In this document: positions 23,440-36,944 of the stretch, one piece after another | Position numbering within the stretch: the stretch's first letter is position 1 | How the letters are laid out: the number at the start of each line of letters is the position of its first letter | NCBI GenBank assembly: GCA_027924645.1 | Contig: BSBN01000850.1 | Coordinates: 992,001-1,056,000, forward strand | Length of the DNA: 64,000 nucleotides | Source: Cunninghamia lanceolata | Lineage: Eukaryota; Streptophyta; Pinopsida; Cupressales; Cupressaceae | Reading direction: 5' to 3' | The notes under the pieces: model-generated | Told to the model about the DNA's origin: nothing | Database searches by the model: none | Seen by the model: the letters and a program-made list of their open reading frames with translations, nothing else | Made by a program: the position numbers and the translations under genes

Positions 23440-24640
23440 ATGGGAAAGTGTAAAAGAAATAGAGAAAAGAAAGATGCCAAGCAAAAGGTTGAACAACAAA
23501 CCCCAGTCAAGTCATGTGATGAGTTGTTCCATGAGCCATCCCTGAAAATTGACACAAAGTGTGATAAAGAAAATGACTTTGCTATTGAGATTGATGACAA
23601 AGAATAAGATCTCTTTATGGATGAAGATGGATAGGAGTTTGATGAAAATGATTGTGAAGTTGATTTATAAGGAGAAATCTTGGGTGCCTTAGATCAAATC
23701 AAGAAACTTAGAAAGGAGAATCAGAGATTAGAAGACCAACTTCAACAAGAAAAAGACTCCAAAGACAAGGTATGTTCAGATTTTGCAAAAGTTTCTTTAG
23801 AACTTGAAGAGTCAAATAAGTTAATTATCAGCCTAAAGATAGAAATAAAAGAAGCAAAAAGGATAATTGATTTTACAAAATCTGATCTTGAAGTCAAAAC
23901 TAATGAATGCCTAAGATTAGAGTTAGACATAGTTTCTTTGAGAAAGCAATTGGAAGAAGCATCTTCTAAGTTGCACAAGAATATGTTGTTTGAAAGAGTA
24001 CTGATTGCTTGAATGACATATTGAGTAAGCAAAAGAATCACAAGGACACTATAGGTCTAGGTTATGAAGAAGGACAATGTTCTAAAGGAATAAATACTCC
24101 TAGAAAGAAGATAGACTTGAATTATCACTTTGTTGCTCCTGATGAAGACAAGAAGAAAGCAAAAGCCAAAGTTGTTGATGTTGGAAGAGGAAGAACAAAT
24201 AGGCTCTCAAGACCTCCACCTGTTAGGCAATACCATCCAATAAGGTACAACTACTCTTAGTTTCATGGTTATTGCTATTCTTGTCATGTTTATGGGCATA
24301 GAGCTAGAGATTGTAAAGCCCATTCAAGAAATCATTATGGATGGAATAAAGAAAAAAGTTCTTATAGTTTGACAAATCAAGACTCTAACAATGTTTGTTA
24401 TAACTGTAATAAAGTTGGTCACATAGAGAGGGATTGTTGGATGCATGCAAGGAAAATGGGATATAATGAGACTCCTTTGAATGGTTAAATATAAGGAACA
24501 AAATTATATGCTATAGATGTCATAGGTTTGGACATATTGCTAGGTTTTGTAAGAGTGATCCAGTGAAATCAGTCAATCACCATAAAATGATAGGTGTTAA
24601 GATCGTTTGGAGAAGAAAATAAGTGAAAGAGAAGGTTGAG
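23440..24640 (+). pseudogene. Decayed gag of element A
   Basis: Starts MGKCKRNREKK, like the MGKCRRN start in element C. Three in-frame stops lie between about 23605 and 23670, where C carries its gag core; here that core (about 110 residues) is deleted. Then come a coiled coil (23680-24000), a frameshift near 24000, the motif GLGYEEGQCSKG, a basic linker and three zinc knuckles: CYSCHVYGHRARDC (just after a TAG at 24258), CYNCNKVGHIERDC and CYRCHRFGHIARFC. The knuckles are intact but the frame is broken several times, so no full gag can be made. Confidence 0.8.
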
Positions 24641-24689
24641 TCTAAACTTGTGCATACTGTACAAGAAACATCCATGAGTGCATAAAGAG

Positions 24690-27230
24690 AAGCATGAGTT
24701 GAGGGGGAGATGATTAATGTATTATCTTTTAGCCCCATAGACAGAAGAAGTATATTGTGGTATGTATCAATTGCATTATTGGTTGTTAATTGAAGTGGGT
24801 TTATGGCATGATTTCATAAGGGCAGTGTTGTCTTATGATGTTAGTATAATGTAAGTTGCAAATTCTTTTGTGTTTGGTTTGTCAAAAGACTCTAACAGTG
24901 AAAACTAGCCCTAACAGTGAAATCTGACAAAAGTATTGTAGCAGGTATTGTAAGGTATGGCAGTAGGGTATTATAGTTAGTAAACAGGGAAATACAGATA
25001 GCACAGGTGGCCTTTATGAAAGAGTTTCTTCATCCATGTCAGGAGTAGTTATGATGTAGGAGTTTGTTATTAAGTATGGTATTTAGATGCTCATGTTTTA
25101 AGGATTCATACTTTATGATCATCAGGAGTCAGGATACCTTTATGTCATGATGTTCTGTGTTGGTTTTTCATTTCACACATATTTCAGTTTCTTCATGTTG
25201 AGTTGAATTTGATGATATTAGTATATGATTATGGTTGTTGCTAAGACAAGTGATACAATCTTTGAACAAGTGCAAATTCTAATTAAAATACTCTGCAGTG
25301 GGTTGATGGTATATTTGTTAGAATAGTGAATGTTGTCATAGATTTATTTTGTCTCAGTCATGACCATGACCTCTCTAAAGACATTATATCAGGGCTACAT
25401 CAGGCTTCTTATATATCACTGAACAGGATAGTGATGTCAAAAAGTGATTTAAAGTTCATCAGGACCTTGAGTTGTGTTCATCTTTTCTCATGATGCTATA
25501 TTGGTTTTCAAGATATCCTTTAAAATATGAAGTGATATTGATTGATATTCATTTGTATATTAGTTGATGCAAAGCTCAAATAAAGACATACTATGATCTC
25601 ATAGTTACTGTCATCAAAGGAGTTGGATCATCAAAGAAATGGTGTGGATTCACAGTGACAGATTGATGGAGTAGGTTGATGATGCATGATGGACTTTGTT
25701 GATATTGACACAAAATTACATTTTATGTGACTATATTGACCTAAGTTATGTTATGACAGTATTAAGACTGTTAGATAAGGTCTAAACTATTAAGGATCAG
25801 AGGTACTATGGGTAATATAGTCTTTATTCATGTATCAGATATCATCTTTTAACATTGTTTTTTAATAATCAGACAACAAGGGACAAGGCTTTGGAACAGT
25901 TTGGATAGTGATATAGTGCAATTTTAACAATGTATTGCATAACAGATCTAAGTTGCAGCAAGTTTGGTGCAAAAGGGGAGTCATGGGATAGTCAGTCATG
26001 TTTGCACAGTTTTGGCAACGACAATACATTATTTCTATTTTTCATGGATGCAAGGTTCTTGTCTCTATCATGGATGATGAGTGTTTGGTTCTTGTTCTCT
26101 TATATCAGTTATGGATGCTTGGTTCACACATCATGTGGAGTGCTCTTTAATCTATCAGTGATTCTTATTGGAAGTTTTGATTCAAAAGTCACTACCCATG
26201 ACTGTGTGAGTGTCATTTGGGAGCATGATTTGAGTCATGTCAATGAAAAATGCTAATGGTTCTAGCATTCACTTGAGTGGTCTTCATAGGGTTTTTGGTG
26301 TTGTGAAATAGTGTTGGTCAATTTGTTCACCTTTGTCCTTGTAGTAGAAAAATACAGTTGTATTATGAATACACAGTGTGGAAGCTTATATTGAAATAGT
26401 AATTTTTTGGTAGCTATATCTTGTGGGACAGTTGGATGTTAATGGTTGGAAGTTTTGCATGGATAGTAACAATGATGTTATAGCATGTTGTTTGCCCTTC
26501 CACATTGATGTCTTGCCTTGAAGGATTCTTGTAGCAAAGTGATGTTAAAAGTAATGGCTGTAGGTGCTTGCAAGGGAATAATATCAAGTTTACAAATGCC
26601 TTAAATTAGAGGAGTAATTCTTTACTCCAATTGAAGTGTTTATTTTTGTTGTGCCTTGAGAGTCTCCATCTTGCCTTGATAGTACTGCTCATACATGCAA
26701 GTAATACTGATTATTTGAGTTCATGACAATGTTGTTGACAACAGGGTTAGTGCCTATGATGACATAACACTACTTTTGGTACTTTGTGTAAAGATGATGC
26801 TTCATTACTTTCTCTTGTGATATTATGTCAATAACAGTGACTGACAATTATTCTTAATAGTAACATAGCATTGGTGTCAGTAGCCTCAAGGCCAAAGCAA
26901 TCATATGGTAGACAGTGCTTGTCTTAAATCTCTCTGCCTTATGATCTACAAGACTAACAAGACAGAGGTTGCAAACTTGCAATATTTCTTAACAGAGTAT
27001 CTTATGACATTGACATATACATATGTTAGGGGGAGTGTTTGTATGCCCATATTTAGTCTTGTGACATATTTTTTTTTTTAGTGTTTCAATGATGCAGGAT
27101 AGTGCAGGGACAATACATATTGGATAGGTGCAGGGGAGTGAGTGTTCCTTTGTCATTTGATGTCAAAGGGGGAGAGAGCAAAGTGATGATGGAATGATGA
27201 GTTTTTTCCATCAATGATAAAGGGAGAGAT
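24690..27230 (+). other. Non-coding internal tail of element A
   Basis: About 2.5 kb where an autonomous copia element would carry pol. No domain motif in any frame. A 108-codon frame at 25930-26256 has no family resemblance. Two polypurine tracts (about 27164-27175 and 27219-27229) close the region; each follows a TGTCATTTGATGTCAA- or CCATCAATGATAA-type motif. Confidence 0.7.
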
Positions 27231-29649
27231 TGATGAATGTTTGTCATTGATGTCAAAGGTGTTCACAGTGTTTTAAGAACATATGTGCTTCACAGTGTAT
27301 GCTGATGGTCTTATGTTGATGGTCTTAATTCATGATCTTGTTTCAAGCTTCATGTATCAATCACAAGAGTACAAGAGTTGATGATGATCACAATAAGGAG
27401 TTGATTGGAAGTTGTTCATCTTGGTCCCTCATTCTTCAAGATGTTCAGAGTTCACAAGAGTTGATTCTTTGAAGGTAGAGTTCACAAGAGTTGTTTCTTG
27501 TTACAATGTCTTCAATGCTTTTTGTCTTCAACAAGGAATATTCAATGTATGGGTTGTCATGCTCATGCTCCAAAGATAAGTTGCAGTGATTAGAAGCTAT
27601 TCTTTGAGTTTTCAATTCATCTTGGTTGTCTTCATTTGGTCTTCCCATGTGTTCTTCTTGATGTGCTCTTCATGATGCTTCAATCAGGAGTTCAAGTTGC
27701 TATCAAGAGAATAATGCTTTAATGAGTGTCTTGTTTTTCACAAAGTTGACAAAGGATACATTCATCTTCATATATAATGACAGGAAGAGTTGCCATTACC
27801 AATAAGGAGGTCTTTATCACTCAGGAGGTCACCAATCAGGAGGTCTTTGCCAATTAGGCCAATCGGGAGGTCTTAAGTTCTATTGATTGATTGCTTGTTC
27901 AAGAGGTTGATGGCTACATTATGCAGAGAGTCAAATTATTGTTCTTCATGTAGAGAAGGCCTTCATGTTGGATAAATTGTAGAGGTTATGCAAACTGTTG
28001 GATGTCTTTGTTTACTTCATCTTGTTGATGATTGGAAGAAGTTTATACTTCAAGATCTTTCAAGATCTTCATGCTTCAAGGATAATTTAAGTCTCATGAT
28101 AAGGTTGCAGTGATTTCAAGAGATTAGGATGGCTAATCTTCAAGGTGATATGGTGTTGTTTGAGTCCTAAGAAAGGTCCATGATCTAGGGTTTAGTGTTG
28201 ATTATAATCTTTATGAATTAGTTTCCTAAAATCCTAATATACCTTTATTTGTTCTCTGCCACAATCAATGTTACCATGTATTGACAAGATGTCTTTGTTT
28301 GGAACCAGGTTTTGAGTCTTGTTGAGAACCTCAAACCTAAGTGAAATCCTAAATTCTAAGTGAGTCCATAAACCTTAAAAGAACCTATTACAAAAGCTTT
28401 GAACCTATGGAATGGAACCTGTCATGTGAGTAAGTTACTTTTTGTTTTAATTTAGCAGTGACTTATTATTGCAAGTTAATTCACTTAAGTCACCTTTTGG
28501 ACGGTTGTTAAGCCATTCTTTTTGATTGGCCCCTTTTGAGTAAACTGGCTCACCAGGTAACTTGAGCGCTTAAAACAAGATCAATGGTTCGTAGTTAAAA
28601 GTTTCTAAGGGCACCAAAGCCCTATCAATGGTGGCAGTTTAAAGTAATTTCAAATAGTAACAGTTATATTCCTCAGTGAAAATTTGATGGGTAGTTGTTG
28701 TAACTATGCTCTAACTATTCATATTTAGTTCTGCTTGTAACCAAAAAGGCCAGGAAAATTCTTTGAAAGCACTGTGAGATGTTTTTATGAAGAGGAGTTG
28801 GTGATTTGAGTTCTTAAGAATGATATCTTCATACTTATGCCCATAGTTTGTATGTATTATATATATGGTAGTGGTATAAGAGAAATGTGTGAGAAGAGTA
28901 CATATGATGCAGGTATTTGATTTCCTTGAATATGTGTGGATGATGCAAGGTTAACAGAGGCACATGAAGTATTTCAATTTCTTCATATAGTAAGGAGGTT
29001 ATATACTATGCTTCAGGTTACAAAGAATGTAGAGATGATGTTTGCAAGAGTGTCATTGTCTCAAGTTTGTTTTTGTTATGAAGTCTTGATGGTGCGATTG
29101 TATGAAGGATTTTTATGATTGTTTGCAGAGATTATTGAAGAGTGTATTGTACTGTAGTGAAATAGAGTGTCCCTTTGTGTTTATTTTATTTTTAATCAAA
29201 TCAGTGATGTACTTTGTTAGTGAGACACCATTTTACCAGTGAGGCATTTGTATTATGCTAATGAGGCAGTTGTAAACAATAAGCCAATGAGGCAGTTGAA
29301 TAAGTCAATGAGATATAAAAAGCTAGTGAGGTTCTGTAATTGGTGATTTCTTGATTAAGCCAGTGAGGCAATTTCTGAGTGGTTTTTCATCCCTATGAGG
29401 GTTTTCCACTCATGAAATTCATTGTGTTATGGTCTCATTTGTTGTGTGGTTTACTTGGTCTCCTTGTTTGAGAATTCAGTCTTGGTTGTTATTTAGTATT
29501 TGAATTCTTACTTTGATAAAGCTTGCCAAATTGATTAAGTTGTTGTTAGCATCATTATTTTATACACACAAATTTGAAGAGAAGTAATTGAATTGTTTTG
29601 AATACAACACCGATTCACCCCTGCTCTCAATGTTGTCCATACTCCAACA
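27231..29649 (+). repeat. 3' LTR of element A
   Basis: 2,419 bp, TGATGAATG to CCAACA, matching the split 5' LTR with many point differences and small indels. A CAGTGAGGC-type series lies at about 29216-29375. Confidence 0.88.
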
Positions 29650-29654
29650 AAATA

Positions 29655-31035
29655 CGGTTCAATAATATTTGCAAGCAAATGAATTTGATAAGAAAAATTG
29701 CAACAATCTTCACCTAAATTTACACAATGGTAGTGAGCACACAAATGAAGACACCCAACATAAAATAAATTTTGATTTAGAAAATATTTCATATTATGTT
29801 GGTGCAAGTTGACAGGATGCCAACAACACTAGAATGAACAACACAATTAACCACAAAGCTAAAATAACAAGGTGATTGTATCAAATATTAATGAATTCCA
29901 ACCCTGATAATGATGCCATTATAGTGGTGCTCTAAATCATAGCTTGTAGTTTTAGAGGACATACTAAACCTAAACCTAAGATACAAAGTTAGGCTAGGAA
30001 ACTAGGTGGGATTCATGATCAAATTGTAGATTGTTTAGGCCAATTGATAAGAGAAGGAAACTCTTCTATACTTCTAGCTCTACTAGGACAATGTTCCTTT
30101 GAGATTTTAGAGGACAATTAAAGAGAAAATATGGTCACAAAACTTAGCCATAGCCTACATACAAGGATACTCTAAATAATGTCACTAAATACCCCTTATA
30201 CTAACTTATTGGTATTTTAGATGATGCATCTAAGAACAAAAAATTATGTAGGTTATAATACAATGCTTAGTACTTCATGTTGAAAACTCAAAATATGCTT
30301 AATGTTGTCTAGATAATTGGTGTAGAGGTGAATCTCTATAGATTTGGGTTCAATTAGCATCATTAAGCTTTTACACATTATCTAGATCATAACTTAGAAT
30401 AATTTATCAAAAGAACATGGAAAGATTATGACCACTTGACCCTTTATGGCCAGTGCTTACTCTAATTGAAACAAAGTTAAGAAACCAAAGACCTTGGGGG
30501 AAATTTTTATGCAAAGCATATCAAGCAAACTAGAATTTAATTATGGAATCCAAGAAAACCACTCTAAAAAGGATATAAATCCTGGCGAATCCTAGCTCAA
30601 GGCAATAATTTTTGTGGAAAATGTATGCCAATTTTGGGGAAAAAGAATTTTCATGCTGAATTTATCAAAATTTGTTCAAATTGTTGGTTTTTGCTAGCAA
30701 ATTATAGATTTAATAATAATAACAATTTTGTTGGCAATTTTTTTGGAAAAAATAAAATGATTTTGTTGGTGAATTATAGATATATTAAAATTTTTAGGTT
30801 AGGTCATGAATTATAAATATATTCAAAATATAAAATTAATTAATTGGTGAATTTACCCACAATTTAAAAAAAACATGTGGTTGTAAAAATATTATACACT
30901 AAATTTGATAAACTTTACATTGTTCAATGAATGAAGATCAATGACTTAAGTTCTATTTTGGGCCCAAGTTCTGACACACCGAAATTTGAACTTAAAGTTT
31001 CTAGAATGTGGAAATTAGGATCTATCATGGAAGAT
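29655..31035. other. Unassigned AT-rich DNA
   Basis: It does not continue the WAK gene interrupted at 13576. A few open stretches (around 29940-30130) look like old coding decay but match nothing I know. Positions 30942-31010 share a 70-bp diverged block with 52161-52231 ('taaagttctatttt...gaact(t/g)aaagttt'). Confidence 0.35.
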
Positions 31036-31391
31036 TGTGAGTATTGACACAAGGAGTCACGAGAGATCAAACAATCACACACTCAACATTGTCAAAGACA
31101 AGCAATTTGCAAAGAAAAAAATTGGATGAATGAATTAGCTCAATAATTAAGTACATATAGGCATCTAGTCTCTAAGAATAGACATGCCTGAATAGGAAAA
31201 GTAAGTCTAAGAATAGTAGTGGCCCAAAGATAGGCATGTAACTACTTAACTTAGGATAAGCTAACCTAGACACCTAGCTAATCATAGACGTGCTAATAAA
31301 AGCACAAGGACACCTATTTTTAACATGTTCCCAATTAAGGAAAATACGGCTAAATATAGTCATACCTAGGTGAACTTAATTTACACTAACA
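31036..31391 (-). repeat. 3' LTR of copia element E (outer end unresolved)
   Basis: On the reverse strand, a polypurine tract GCTTAGGGGGG (31392-31402) is followed by TGTTAGTGTAAATT, a typical copia PPT and LTR start; that fixes the inner edge at 31391. The outer edge is a guess (TGTGAG at 31036). The matching 5' LTR was not found. Confidence 0.5.
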
Positions 31392-32098
31392 CCCCCCTAA
31401 GCAAAGCTCAGTTGAGGAAATGAAGATGGGTCTTGGCATCTAGGCCTGATCAGGTACCCTTGTACAATGCAATACAATGCAATCTCTCATAAAGTAGAGA
31501 AAGGGAGAAAACGTCATGGGAAAAAACTCCCCCACCCAAAAGAGAGAAAAAAGAAAGTGGAGAAGCTAGAAATCCCCCTTGAGGATGATACTATTGATGA
31601 AGTGGACTGTACCCCCAAAAGAGCTCACAAATGAATGAGCTTGCTCTTGGTGAAGGGTTTGGTGAAGATAGACTAGGAACCTGATCTGATGACTGGCAAA
31701 ATACTAAGTCAATGATCTCTGCATGAATAAGCTCTGAAATAAAATGCATATGAATCTCGATGTGCTTGGTCTGCTGATGTTGGACTGGATTCTTGCATAT
31801 CTGAATGGTGCTCTGGTTATCACAATAGATGACTATGGGCTATCATAATGGAATGCCAAACTCAGTGAGAATGCCCTGAAGCCAAAGAGCCTTAGTAGTT
31901 GTGTTAACAACTCCCCTGTACTCTGCCTTTATGGATGATAAAGCAATAACATTCTACTTTTTTCTAGACCAACTGATAGGACCAGAACCAAGTGAGAAAT
32001 TGTAACTAGAAGTGGAAGTGTGATTCTGAGTATCACCAGCCCAATCTGAATCTGTGTATCTAACTAAGTTAACCTCAGTCCCATATGTGTAATGAATC
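31392..32098 (-). pseudogene. Ty1/copia RNase H domain (element E, 3' part of pol)
   Basis: Reverse-strand translation reads GTEVNLVRYTDSDWAGD, SLGSGPISWSRKK, stop, NVIALSS, KAEYRG, IVIYCDNQSTIQICKNPVQH, IEIHMHFISELIH: the copia RNase H with its catalytic D (TDSDWAG), E (AEY) and D (YCDNQS). Stops include a TAG at the Gln of the family's KKQ motif and a TGA-TAG pair. The domain begins abruptly at 32098 with HYTYGTE. The preceding residues (LHYLQGTLNFGI) are at 49097, 17 kb away, so this is one pol split by a later insertion. Confidence 0.88.
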
Positions 32099-32102
32099 AT
32101 AT

Positions 32103-33237
32103 TGATGCAATTATTAGTTACAATAACAAGAAATAAAAATTTCTTATCAAACCTCTATTTGTCTTGCAAGACATGATGAATTCAGGGAATTCATAGTCCC
32201 AAGTCTCCGTGCATTAGTTCTTAATGATCTTTCGTCACTCAGAGGTTGATGTGATACTGTTGTTTTCCATTAGGGGCCTTACGTCTTGATTTAGAGAAAT
32301 CTTATCCAGATATTTGCCTGTATACCTGCTCTGCATGTATCTCAACAAATTACATCAAATATGATAATCCTTAGCTAGGATATGAATTCATTCATGTATA
32401 TTTATCATAAGTTTGATCAATTCTTCTACATTTTACTCCAGCTAAGATTATTTATGTTTATCTTTCTAACTTTGATTAGTTCTTCTGAAATTCTCTTAAT
32501 TTGAACTAATCTTCGCTTTTCTACTTCAAATTCACTCAAATATGCTAATGATATGTGATTATTTATGTCAATTTTGCATATTCATTCTGTATCCGCCTAT
32601 CATTTATCATTATTTGTTGTTTATGATGATTCATGAAATTCAAAAGAAAACAAACTAAAATTCTAAAATTATTTGAAATGATTGAGTTTCAACCACTGAT
32701 CCACATGCACATTTAACACTTTCATGAAAAGGAGATGAAATCAAACCATGCTTTTCCAAGATATTCCACAACTACACATAGCAGATGCCAATCTTCAAAG
32801 GAATCAGATGACAACATACACTAGTTGAAATGCACCTCCAAGGAGCGTAACAATTCACAGTAACATGTTCAGATGTCATCCACAAAGATTACTCAAGATT
32901 TATGATTAGTAGTAATCTAGATCTCCATTCTCATCCAATTTTCATAAGTATGCATATATACAGATGGTCTTGAGAAAGAACCATGGGGAGACATAGAGTT
33001 AAAAATTGTATACTTAGTGCTCGTTAGCTCAACAATTCTATCTCAGTTAAGCTCCTAATAATTTACAAATGATCATCCATATCCTTTTATAGACAAGGAT
33101 AGGATGTAGTTACAAATGATCCAACGATCATGATCCATTTCAAAATATCAAAGGTTTGCATTGCTTTGACCAAGTCAATAAAATAATTCTAGTGGCACGA
33201 GTTGCCAGATGACAACCATTAACAGGGCACAAGTGAC
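32103..33237 (-). repeat. Probable LTR or 3' flank of element D (reverse orientation)
   Basis: Non-coding segment between the copia RNase H and the D reading frame. It begins TGATGCA on the forward strand (ends TGCATCA in reverse orientation) and contains a reverse-strand TATAAAAGG at 33083-33091, as expected for an LTR promoter. A possible start TGTCACTTG (reverse) lies at 33237. No second copy was found in the window, so LTR status is inference. Confidence 0.4.
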
Positions 33238-33271
33238 AAAGAATATTCTTTTGGCATCTTTGTATCACTCT

Positions 33272-34484
33272 CTATTCTGATATATCATATCCTTTGGTGA
33301 TTATTATCCTAGAGTCTAACTTCTTATGAAATTTGTATGTACATGCTGTTGTATCTATTTGGGACGTATCACACACCTGACCTTTTGCCTTTGCATACTT
33401 TAATGCCTTGAGTTGCTCATCGAAGGATACTATCTTGGTATCTCTTCTACTCATCTCTTTGCTATATGCTTTTACCTTAACACTAAGCTCTACCATCTCA
33501 TCCATCACATCCTTTGAAAAATATCCCACAGGATCCTCTGACATTGCCTTGAATCTTTCCTTGAATATCCGAATGCTCTCTTATTCATCTGGTAGGTCCC
33601 TTCTATTATAGCACTCCCCAATAGCTCCTCTAGCACTTTCATTTCATCTAACATATCATGTATCTTTGTGCTCATATCCCTGATTTTGGACATGCATGTC
33701 CTCATCATATCTACTTCAAATTGAAGTTCTAAGATCCAGGAGTCCATCAAAGGTAGTGTTTGATTTGTTACAATTTTATTGGTCAAGAGTTCCTGATCAG
33801 ACATCTTCCTAGCTTTCCTTATTTTGTCTAATGCATAATCATTCTGCTTGAGTCTTTGCCTGGATGTTCTTTTCAATGACTCCACTTCTTCCTTTAGTTT
33901 GGACAATGGGTCCCAATTGGACATGGATGTCCTTATTACATTCTCCCATGTGGTCATGAATTGCATGAACCATTTGTCCATGACTAGTGCCTGATGTTTT
34001 TGAGCATCCAAGCCTACTATTTCCCCCTCACTGACAACAGTCAAGGCAATGGACCTTTCTACAATTTGTATTGTGGAGGCTAGACTTGTAGGTTTCACTA
34101 AACCTCTAAAGAATTGCTGCAATTGAGCATTCTACTCCTTCAATTCCTTATTCTTTGTCTTCAACTTCTTCATCCTAGTAGCCACTACCTCAATGCTCTC
34201 TTTGAGCTCTTGAATATCTTGGTTTGCTCTAGAATGTCCCAAGTCAATTGAGGCAACTTGGAATTCCTCTACCCTTATTTCTCCTTTGGCCTTGTCCACC
34301 ATGGGGACTGCCACTTGTGATGTTCTCTTTCTAGTTGCAGCATCTCTTCTTATTGTTGACACAACCCTAGATTTATGCTTGGGATTAGTACTATCCAATG
34401 TGAATAAAGATTTAAAATCAAAGGGCACTTGTTCTTCTTCTGGATGCCTTATCTCTGATGACATCTAATATAGAATAGTAGGTC
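33272..34484 (-). pseudogene. Element D unknown ORF, 3' portion
   Basis: Three reverse-strand open stretches (34464-34132, 34122-33505, 33544-33272), separated by a stop and a frameshift, form the C-terminal part of a long protein. They are rich in predicted coiled coil (LKEEVESLKRTSRQRLKQND; LEELLGS) with the motif FMTTWENVIRTSMSNWDPLS. No protease, integrase, RT or RNase H motif. It continues upstream at 42575, on the far side of element C, which inserted at CATAT. I do not know its function. In position and general layout it recalls the C-terminal half of the long ORF of element B; that similarity is weak and judged by eye. Confidence 0.6.
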
Positions 34485-34489
34485 CATAT

Positions 34490-36944
34490 TGATGGTGATA
34501 AGTTGTCATTGATGTCAAAAGTATGTTCAGTTGCCATTGTTGTTGACAGAAGCAGGAGACATCATCTTGTGTGTTCTTTCTATTGTTATATCACAGTTTA
34601 GTATGGTAAAGTGTTTGTGTTTATCTTGTTATCATGTTGTAGTACACATCATGCCTAATAAGGTTAGAATAGGTTGTCAAGATCAGATGTGCTGAGTTCA
34701 GTGATAGTGGGTTGTGTTTGAATTAATGTCTTCATTATGGAGTTCATTTGATGTTTCATAAGAGGTCATGAAGAATAACTCATTCATGTCTAGCAGAGAG
34801 ATCAGTTCATTTGAGGTTGGTTGTGCTCAAGACAAGGTTAAGGTGCTTCTTTGTTGGATGATCAGTTAGATGAAATCGTATTGTTGATTGATTGATGCCT
34901 CTTGGGTTTTAGTAAATATCTTCATTGTGTAGTTCTTTCTAGTTTGTTGTCATAGCTCAATGTTCTCAGTGTATATGGCAGAGCTGAGTTTGTTGTCATG
35001 ATGTTGAATTTACATGATCATGATGGCTGCAGGAGTAGAAGTCAGGAGTTCCTTCATGTTTCACTTGGTTTGGATTTCATTCAGGGTGTCTTCAAGATTT
35101 ATAAGTAATGGTGATATCTCTATGTTATGGAGTTTAATTTATCTTCTTTGATTGATCTATTCATGATGATAATTAACTAGAGTTGAATATGTTCTTTTGC
35201 ATCATGATTCAAATTCTCTTTACTTTAGAGTGTGGTCTAAACCTTAATAAAGGTTATATAAGGGAATATATATTCTGATTTACCTGTCATAATGAAAAGG
35301 CTCTTTTTTGTTCTAATTTAAAAGTGACCAGAAAGAACAGGTCAAGGATGACTTAAGTCATCACTTATGGGTATGTGCATCGTTACTTGACCGGCCCCAT
35401 CGGTATATCAAACCCTTTGGATCGGTCTTTATCCCTATTCATCAGGCGGGAAATCAAATCAACGGCTCCTTTTAAAGTTTTTCAAAGCGCGAAATTTGTG
35501 ATCAATGGTTTCTATTTAAATCTCTCCCCGATCCTTGGCATTAAACTTTGAAGGGGAAATAAACGTCATTTCTATATGACTTTTTTAGAAAGGTTATCTT
35601 TTTGCCCCTCAAAAGAAGGTTTTAAGATAGATTTTCTTGGAAAGTTTTTTTTGGAAGTTTTTTTTCTATTTTCAAAATCTTCCTCGTGGAAAATGAAAAG
35701 ATAAATGTAGATTTTTTTGTGTGGGAAGAGATTCAGATTTAATGCTTTTTTATTTTTTTTATAGAGTTGAAAAGAAAGCCTCTATAGAAGATGGATTTAT
35801 TTTTAAGGGGCTGGTACATTATTGATTCAAGATATTTTTGAGATGGATAAGATTGCAGGTTCTTCATGAAATGTATTTTTGCAGAAGAAGATGAATAGAT
35901 TGGGAGAAGTTTTTTGCAAGAGCATATTAAAATTTTTATGGGATGATTTTCTTGAGAAGATAGAGTTTGATTGCAGGAATTTGCAGAGAAGGAGATTTAT
36001 TTTTTTATGGAAGATGAAAATGAAAAGACAAAATATTAAAAGGGAATTTGAGAGAATTGAAGACTAAAAATATGAAAAGACTTCTACAGATAATTTCAGA
36101 GAAAATAAAAATGGAAAAATTAAAAGATTTTTTTTAAAGAAATTGATTTTATTCTGTAAAGCAAAAGGAAGATATTGTGTGATCAGATGCAAACAATTTT
36201 TTTTGAAGAAGAATTTGAAGAGGTTATTGAGAAATTGAATAAGGCACAGAGGAATATGAAAAGATTTTTCTTTGCAAGTGGAAGGACATTCAACTTGTAT
36301 AAAATTGTTTTTCAGGAGCATTGATGGTGTGAATTAAAAAGAGAGAGATGAAATATACAGAGTTGTGAAGTGTTATTGAGTGTATCCAGATGTAAGATTA
36401 ATTTTGAACAGAATGACCATTTGATAGACATATGTTTTGTATTGAATGGAAACAAAGTATCCCTCTGATTTGTTTATTACATCTGTTGGTGATTTGGTTT
36501 GCTAGTGAGGCCTTGTATTAGCCAGTGAGGCTTGTAGGTCAGTGAGACCTATTTGTTTACCAGTGAGGTATATTAGTGTTGGAAGTGGGTGCTTCTGTTT
36601 GGTATTGGAGTTGGTGCTCCATAAGGAGTTGGTGCTCCTAGATACAATTTGTATTGCCAATGAGGCATGTTTTTTAGTTAAGCCAGTGAGGCAATTCTGG
36701 AGTGGTTTTTCTACCCCTGGAGGGTTTTCCACTTTTGCAATTCTTGTGTCTTGATCTTCTCTCTGTGGATATATGTTTTACTCATGAGTTTTTGTTTTTC
36801 ATTCTCATTTTTGTGCACATGTATGTGAGAAATCAATGATAGCTCTCTCTCGTTGTACTCTGCAAGTTAAAGTTTGTAAAAAGATTAGAAATTTCACACA
36901 ACACTGATTCACCCCCCCTCTCAGTGTTGTCCTTAACTCCTACA
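34490..36944 (+). repeat. 5' LTR of element C
   Basis: Starts TGATGGTGATAAG, ends CTCCTACA. TATATAAGG at 35255-35263 is a good TATA box. A perfect 16-bp palindrome GATGACTTAAGTCATC lies at 35347-35362. The CAGTGAGGC-type series is at 36500-36700 and the GGAGGGTTTTCCAC block near 36718. The 62-codon frame at 35879-36067 recurs in the other LTR (41503-41691) but shows no family. Confidence 0.92.

Larger units (their letters stand above)
13577..29649 (+). mobile_element. Element A: pol-less copia-type LTR element, interrupted by element B
   Basis: Starts TGATGAATG and ends CCAACA, with a perfect 5-bp target duplication AAATA (13572-13576 and 29650-29654). The 5' LTR is 13577-14839 plus 22236-23370 and the 3' LTR 27231-29649 (about 2.4 kb each); element B sits in the 5' LTR. 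The internal region (23371-27230) has a TGGTATCAGAGC primer site matching initiator tRNA-Met, a decayed gag and no protease, integrase, RT or RNase H. This matches the described class of terminal-repeat elements with a gag domain only (TR-GAG) or LARDs, which depend on another element for pol. Without B it is about 8.7 kb. Confidence 0.88.

Noticed and set aside
25930..26256. 108-codon forward frame in the tail of element A
   Set aside because: No domain, no relation to retroelement proteins, and no equivalent in the tails of B or C.
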